This document shows, one piece after another, positions 60,632 to 64,000 of a DNA stretch of 64,000 nt. Each line of letters begins with the position of its first letter. Position 1 is the stretch's first letter. The translations under genes and the position numbers were made by a program. The stretch lies in NCBI GenBank assembly GCA_963835705.1, contig CAWIGR010000011.1, positions 115,214 to 179,213 on the forward strand, written 5' to 3'. The notes beneath the pieces were generated by a model. It had not been told where the DNA came from, ran no database searches, and worked only from the letters and a program-made list of their open reading frames with translations. Source of the DNA: JACVRW01 sp963835705 (GTDB taxonomy: Bacteria; Actinomycetota; Thermoleophilia; Solirubrobacterales; Thermoleophilaceae).

Positions 60632-62207
60632 GTGATCACCCTCTACGACACCACCCTGCGCGACGGCATGCAGGGAGAGGGCATGTCGCTGTCGGTCGAC
60701 GAGAAGGTGCGCGTGGCCCACGCGCTCGACTCGCTCGGCGTCCACCTGATCGAGGCCGGCTTCCCGGCGTCCAACCCGAAGGAGGAGGCGCTGTTCGATC
60801 TCCTCTCGCGCGAGACGTTCGGGACGTCGGAGATCGCCGCGTTCGGAATGACGAGGCGGCGCGACTCGAGCGCCGAGGACGATCCCGCCCTGCGGCTGCT
60901 GGCTGACTCGTTCGCGCCGGTGTGCACGCTGGTGGGAAAGACGTGGTCGCTCCACCTGGAGAAGGTCACCCACGTGGACCCCGAGGAGAACCTCCGGATG
61001 ATCGAGGACTCCGTCGGGTTCCTCGTGCGCGAGGGCAAGCGCGTCATCTACGACGCCGAGCACTTCTTCGACGCCTATCGCGCCGACTCCGAGTACGCGC
61101 TCCGCTGCGTGCGGGCGGCGGCCGAGGCGGGCGCCGAGAACGTGACGCTGTGCGATACGAACGGCTCCTCCCTGCCCGCTCAGGTCGCCGAAGCGACCGC
61201 GCGCGTGGCTGCCGAGGTGCCCGACGTGGGCATCCACACGCACGACGACGCCGGCTGCGGCGTGGCGAACACGCTCGTGGCGGTGGAGGCCGGGGCACGG
61301 CTCGTGCAGGGCACGATGAACGGCTACGGCGAGCGCTGCGGCAACGCCAACCTCGTCACGATCGTGCCCACGCTCGAGCTGAAGATGGGCCGCGAGTGCA
61401 TCGGACGCGAGCGCCTGCGCCGCCTGACCGAGGTGGCGCACCTGGTCGACGAGCTCTGCAACGTCACGCCGAACGCGAACCAGCCCTACGTGGGGGCGAA
61501 CGCGTTCGCGCACAAGGGCGGGATGCACGTGGCCGGGCATAAACCGCGACGCGCGCACCTTCGAGCACGTGGACCCGGCCGACGTGGGGGCGGACCGGCG
61601 CGTGCTGGTGTCCGAGCTGTCCGGCAAGGGCACCGTCCAGGCGCGCGCCGACGTGGACGCCGAAACCGCCGCCCGGGTTGTGGATCGCGTCAAGGGGCTG
61701 GAGAACGACGGCTACCAGTTCGAGGCGGCCGACGGCTCCTTCGACCTGCTGATCCGCAAGGAGACGGGCGAGTACGAGCCGCTGTTCCGGCTCGAGTCCT
61801 GGCGCGCGATCGTGGAGAAGCGCGCCGACGGGCGGGTGGAGACCGAGGCCACGATCAAGATCTGGGTGGACGGCGAGCGCTACGTGCGCACCGCCGAGGG
61901 GAACGGGCCGGTCAACGCGCTCGACAAGGCGCTGCGCGACGCCATCGGCGAGCGCTACCCGCACCTGCGCGACATCCAGCTCGTCAACTTCAAGGTGCGC
62001 ATCCTGGACGAGCGCAAGGGCACGGGGGCGGTCACGCGCGTGCTGCTCGATGCCAGCGACGGCGCCGACACGTGGGGCACGATCGGAGTCTCGGAGAACA
62101 TCATCGAGGCGAGCTGGGAGGCCCTCGTGGACTCGCTCGAGGCGGGCATGCTGCCCGGCCGCAAGCAGCACGAGCGAGCGCGCGCAGCGTCCGCTTCACC
62201 GCCGTGA
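60632..62207 (+). CDS. cimA: Citramalate synthase (one frameshift)
   Basis: CimA condenses acetyl-CoA and pyruvate to citramalate, the start of threonine-independent isoleucine synthesis. Motifs: LYDTTLRDGMQGEGMSL, LIEAGFPASNPKEEALFDLL, VTLCDTNGSSLPAQVAEATA, GIHTHDDAGCGVANTLVAVE, VQGTMNGYGERCGNANLVTI. At about 61,539 an extra C in GGGCATAAACC shifts the frame after FAHKGGMHVAG. Removing it gives INRDARTFEHVDPADVG, a regulatory LeuA-like domain (to 62207). RDGMQGEG and TRRRD are typical of the citramalate synthase subfamily rather than LeuA. A GTGA overlap with the next gene. Confidence 0.9.
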
Positions 62208-63375
62208 TCCCGCTCGCGCGGCCGAGCATCGGCCCCTCACGAGGAAGCCGCGATCCTCGACGCGCTGCGCTCGGGCCGCCTGTCGCTCGGCCCGAGGCTC
62301 CCGCAGTTCGAGGGCGCGCTCTCGGCGCGACTGCGCGACCTCCCCGTGTCGGGCGTGTCGAGCGGCACCGCCGGCCTCCACCTCGCCGTGCGCGCGGCGG
62401 GGATCCAGCCGGGCGACGAGGTCGTCACCTCGCCGTTCTCTTTCGTCGCCTCGGCCAACTGCGTGCTGTTCGAGAACGCCAGGCCGGTGTTCTGCGATAT
62501 CGACCCGCGCACGCTGAACCTGGATCCGCGCGCGGCCGCGGCCGCCGTCGGAGAGCGCACCACCGGCCTGCTGCCCGTGCACATCTTCGGCTACCCCGCG
62601 GACCTGCCGGCGCTGGAGCGCGCTGGCCGCCGAGCGCGGCCTGTGGATCGTGGAGGACAGCTGCGAGGCGCTCGGCGCGGTGCACGCCGACGGCGTGCCG
62701 GTGGGCGCGCGCGGCAACCCGGCGGTGTTCGCCTTCTACGCGAACAAGCAGATCACCACAGGCGAGGGCGGCGCCGTGGTGTGCCCCGACTCGGCAGTGA
62801 AGGTGCGCATCGACTCCGAGCGCAACCAGGGGCGCGCGCCCGACATGGGCTGGCTCGACCACGACCGGCTCGGGTTCAACTACCGCCTCGGCGAGCTGTC
62901 CTGCTCGCTCGGCCTCGCGCAGCTCGAGCGGCTCGACGAGCTGCTGGCCCGGCGCGCGCGCGTGGCGGCGCTCTACGCGGAAGCGCTGGCCGGCGTGGAG
63001 GGGCTCGAGCTGCCCTGCCCCGACTCGGACGGCGACCGCCGCTCCTGGTTCGTCTACGTGGTGCAGCTGCCGCGCGGGGTGGACCGCGACGCATCCGTCG
63101 TGGCGATGCGCGAGCGCGGGGTGGACACCAAGCCCTACCTGCCCGCCATCCACCTGATGAGCTTCTACCGCGAGCGCTTCGGCCACCGCGAGGGCGAGTT
63201 CCCCGTCTGCGAGGACGTGGCCGCTCGCTCGCTCGCCCTGCCCTTCTTCCCGCAGCTCACCCACGGCGAGGTCGAGCAGGTGGCCGAGACGCTGCGGAGC
63301 GTGATCGAGTCGGCTCAGGTCAGCGGCTTGACGAGCGCCACGAACCCCGGCAGCCCGCGCCCGGGCGGCCGGTAG
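62204..63375 (+). CDS. DegT/DnrJ/EryC1-type aminotransferase (two frameshifts)
   Basis: A PLP enzyme of the sugar-aminotransferase group: VSSGTAGLHLAVRAAGIQPG, DEVVTSPFSFVASANCVLFE, TTGLLPVHIFGYPADLPALE, WIVEDSCEALGAVHADG, the PLP lysine in FAFYANKQITTGEGGAVV and FNYRLGELSCSLGLAQLERL. It starts at GTG 62204 in GTGA overlap with cimA. One extra base near 62,235 (IGP then HEEAAILDALRSG) and one near 62,625 break the frame. Such enzymes act on nucleotide sugars for surface polysaccharides or antibiotics. No sugar genes are adjacent, so the role is open. The last 20 residues are antisense to the GNAT gene and may be spurious. Confidence 0.82.
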
Positions 63376-63913
63376 GCGACCTCGTCGAAGCCCTCGCTCT
63401 CGTACAGGGCGCGGGCAGGCTCGTTGGCGATCGTCGTGTCGAGCGCCACGGCGGGGAGCCGGCGCTCGCGTGCGCCCCGCTCGGCCTGAGCCAGCAGCGC
63501 ACGCGCGGCCCCGCGGCGGCGGTAGCCCGGATCCGTGGCCAGCGCGTCGACGTAGAGGGCGGAGGCGGGCGGGCTCGGCGCCGCGCGCCCCCCGCCCAGT
63601 ACAGGTACAGCGAGACCGGCCAGCGCCATGGCGGGGAGCCACGCAGCGCGAGCGTCAGGAACGCCCGCGCCCGGGCGGTGGCCTCGTCCACCGGGAATGC
63701 CGACATCGCGCCCGCCACCTGGCGGTCCAGCGCCGCGACCCAGACCACCTCGGCGCTCGAGGCATTGCCCGGCTCGCTGAGCGAGCGCTCGAGCGCGCGC
63801 AGCGCCCGCTCGCGACCGCCCGCGAAGCGGTCGTACATGTCCGCTGCGCTGTGGTGCAGCAACTCGGCGACGCGCGGGAAGTCGTCCGGGGTGGCTTTTC
63901 GCACCTCGATCAA
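63315..63913 (-). CDS. GNAT-family N-acetyltransferase (one frameshift)
   Basis: A protein of about 200 residues. The first part MIEVRKATPDDFPRVAELLH and VVWVAALDRQVAGAMSAFP are N-terminal GNAT strands. Near 63,595, in a run of six G on the coding strand, the frame changes and the rest continues as ALYVDALATDPGYRRRGAAR (acetyl-CoA loop R-R-R-G-A-A-R), LPAVALDTTIANEPARALYE and SEGFDEVAYRPPG. With one base corrected it is a complete GNAT enzyme. The acceptor is unknown. The 3' end overlaps the DegT gene. Confidence 0.8.
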
Positions 63914-63965
63914 GGCGGGGGCATCCTAAAGTGGCCATCATCCTCTGACACACTGCCGGGTCGCG

Positions 63966-64000
63966 ATGGGCCGCTTCCAGGACCCCCAGGATCCGCTCTT
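63966..64000 (+). CDS. Possible start of a further gene (truncated by window end)
   Basis: An ATG at 63966 opens a frame reading MGRFQDPQDPL to the window edge, divergent from the GNAT gene with a 52-base gap. Too little is visible to name a product or to be sure that it is a gene. Confidence 0.3.
   Translation, partial: MGRFQDPQDPL

Overview
The window comes from a very GC-rich bacterial chromosome with many GTG and a few TTG starts, gene ends that overlap by 1-4 bases, and strong codon bias that opens long antisense shadow frames. A classical menaquinone pathway, an MCE protein operon, a type II NADH dehydrogenase, a SARP-type regulator and many Pro/Gly-rich secreted tails point to a high-GC actinobacterium. 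Thermoleophilia/Solirubrobacterales is my best guess, but it is inference. I see no rRNA, tRNA, CRISPR array, transposase or phage gene.

Layout. 0-9.7 kb: end of a PcrA/UvrD helicase, folD, two membrane proteins, gatCAB, small proteins, a type II NADH dehydrogenase, a GNAT protein and two tiny membrane proteins. 10-12.2 kb: ilvB-ilvN. 12.4-13.7 kb: menF. 13.8-22.6 kb: six MCE-domain proteins in a row with no YrbE permease or MceG ATPase. 23.4-31 kb: menD/menH (divergent, 9 bp apart), a CHRD protein, menC-menA-menB (minus strand) and menE (plus strand). 31-35.4 kb: ilvC, a DUF4190-like membrane protein, a class V aminotransferase and serA. 35.4-39.2 kb (minus): sigma factor and anti-sigma-like protein, then cystathionine beta-synthase and cystathionine gamma-synthase/lyase. 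39.3-41 kb: a leucine leader peptide and leuA. 41-46.3 kb: membrane-anchored TIR protein, maleylacetate reductase-like protein, desaturase, PucR-like regulator and SDR. 46.3-49.5 kb: XRE-cupin regulator, leuC, leuD and a methyltransferase. 49.6-58.6 kb is accessory: secreted and membrane proteins, a broken SARP regulator, a TPR protein, a repeat cluster, a glyoxalase-fold protein, an SRPBCC protein and a DUF1707 protein. 58.7-63.4 kb: leuB, ilvE, cimA and a DegT aminotransferase. 63.3-64 kb: a GNAT protein and the start of another gene.

How the genes work together. The dominant theme is branched-chain amino acid synthesis (ilvBN, ilvC, ilvE, leuA, leuB, leuCD, cimA), with isoleucine apparently made from citramalate. 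Serine and sulfur amino acid genes sit between the blocks. The second theme is menaquinone: menF, D, H, C, B, E and A are all present, and NDH-2 would feed electrons into that pool. Only the DHNA-CoA thioesterase and the final methyltransferase are not seen.

Two sequence-level points matter. First, five 47-nt palindromes with GGGT...ACCC ends lie between genes and fall into two families (three copies and two copies). Second, at least a dozen otherwise convincing genes are broken by single-base indels, several of them in short G/C runs. Residual sequencing error is the simplest explanation, so frameshifted entries should be read as probably intact genes unless stated otherwise.
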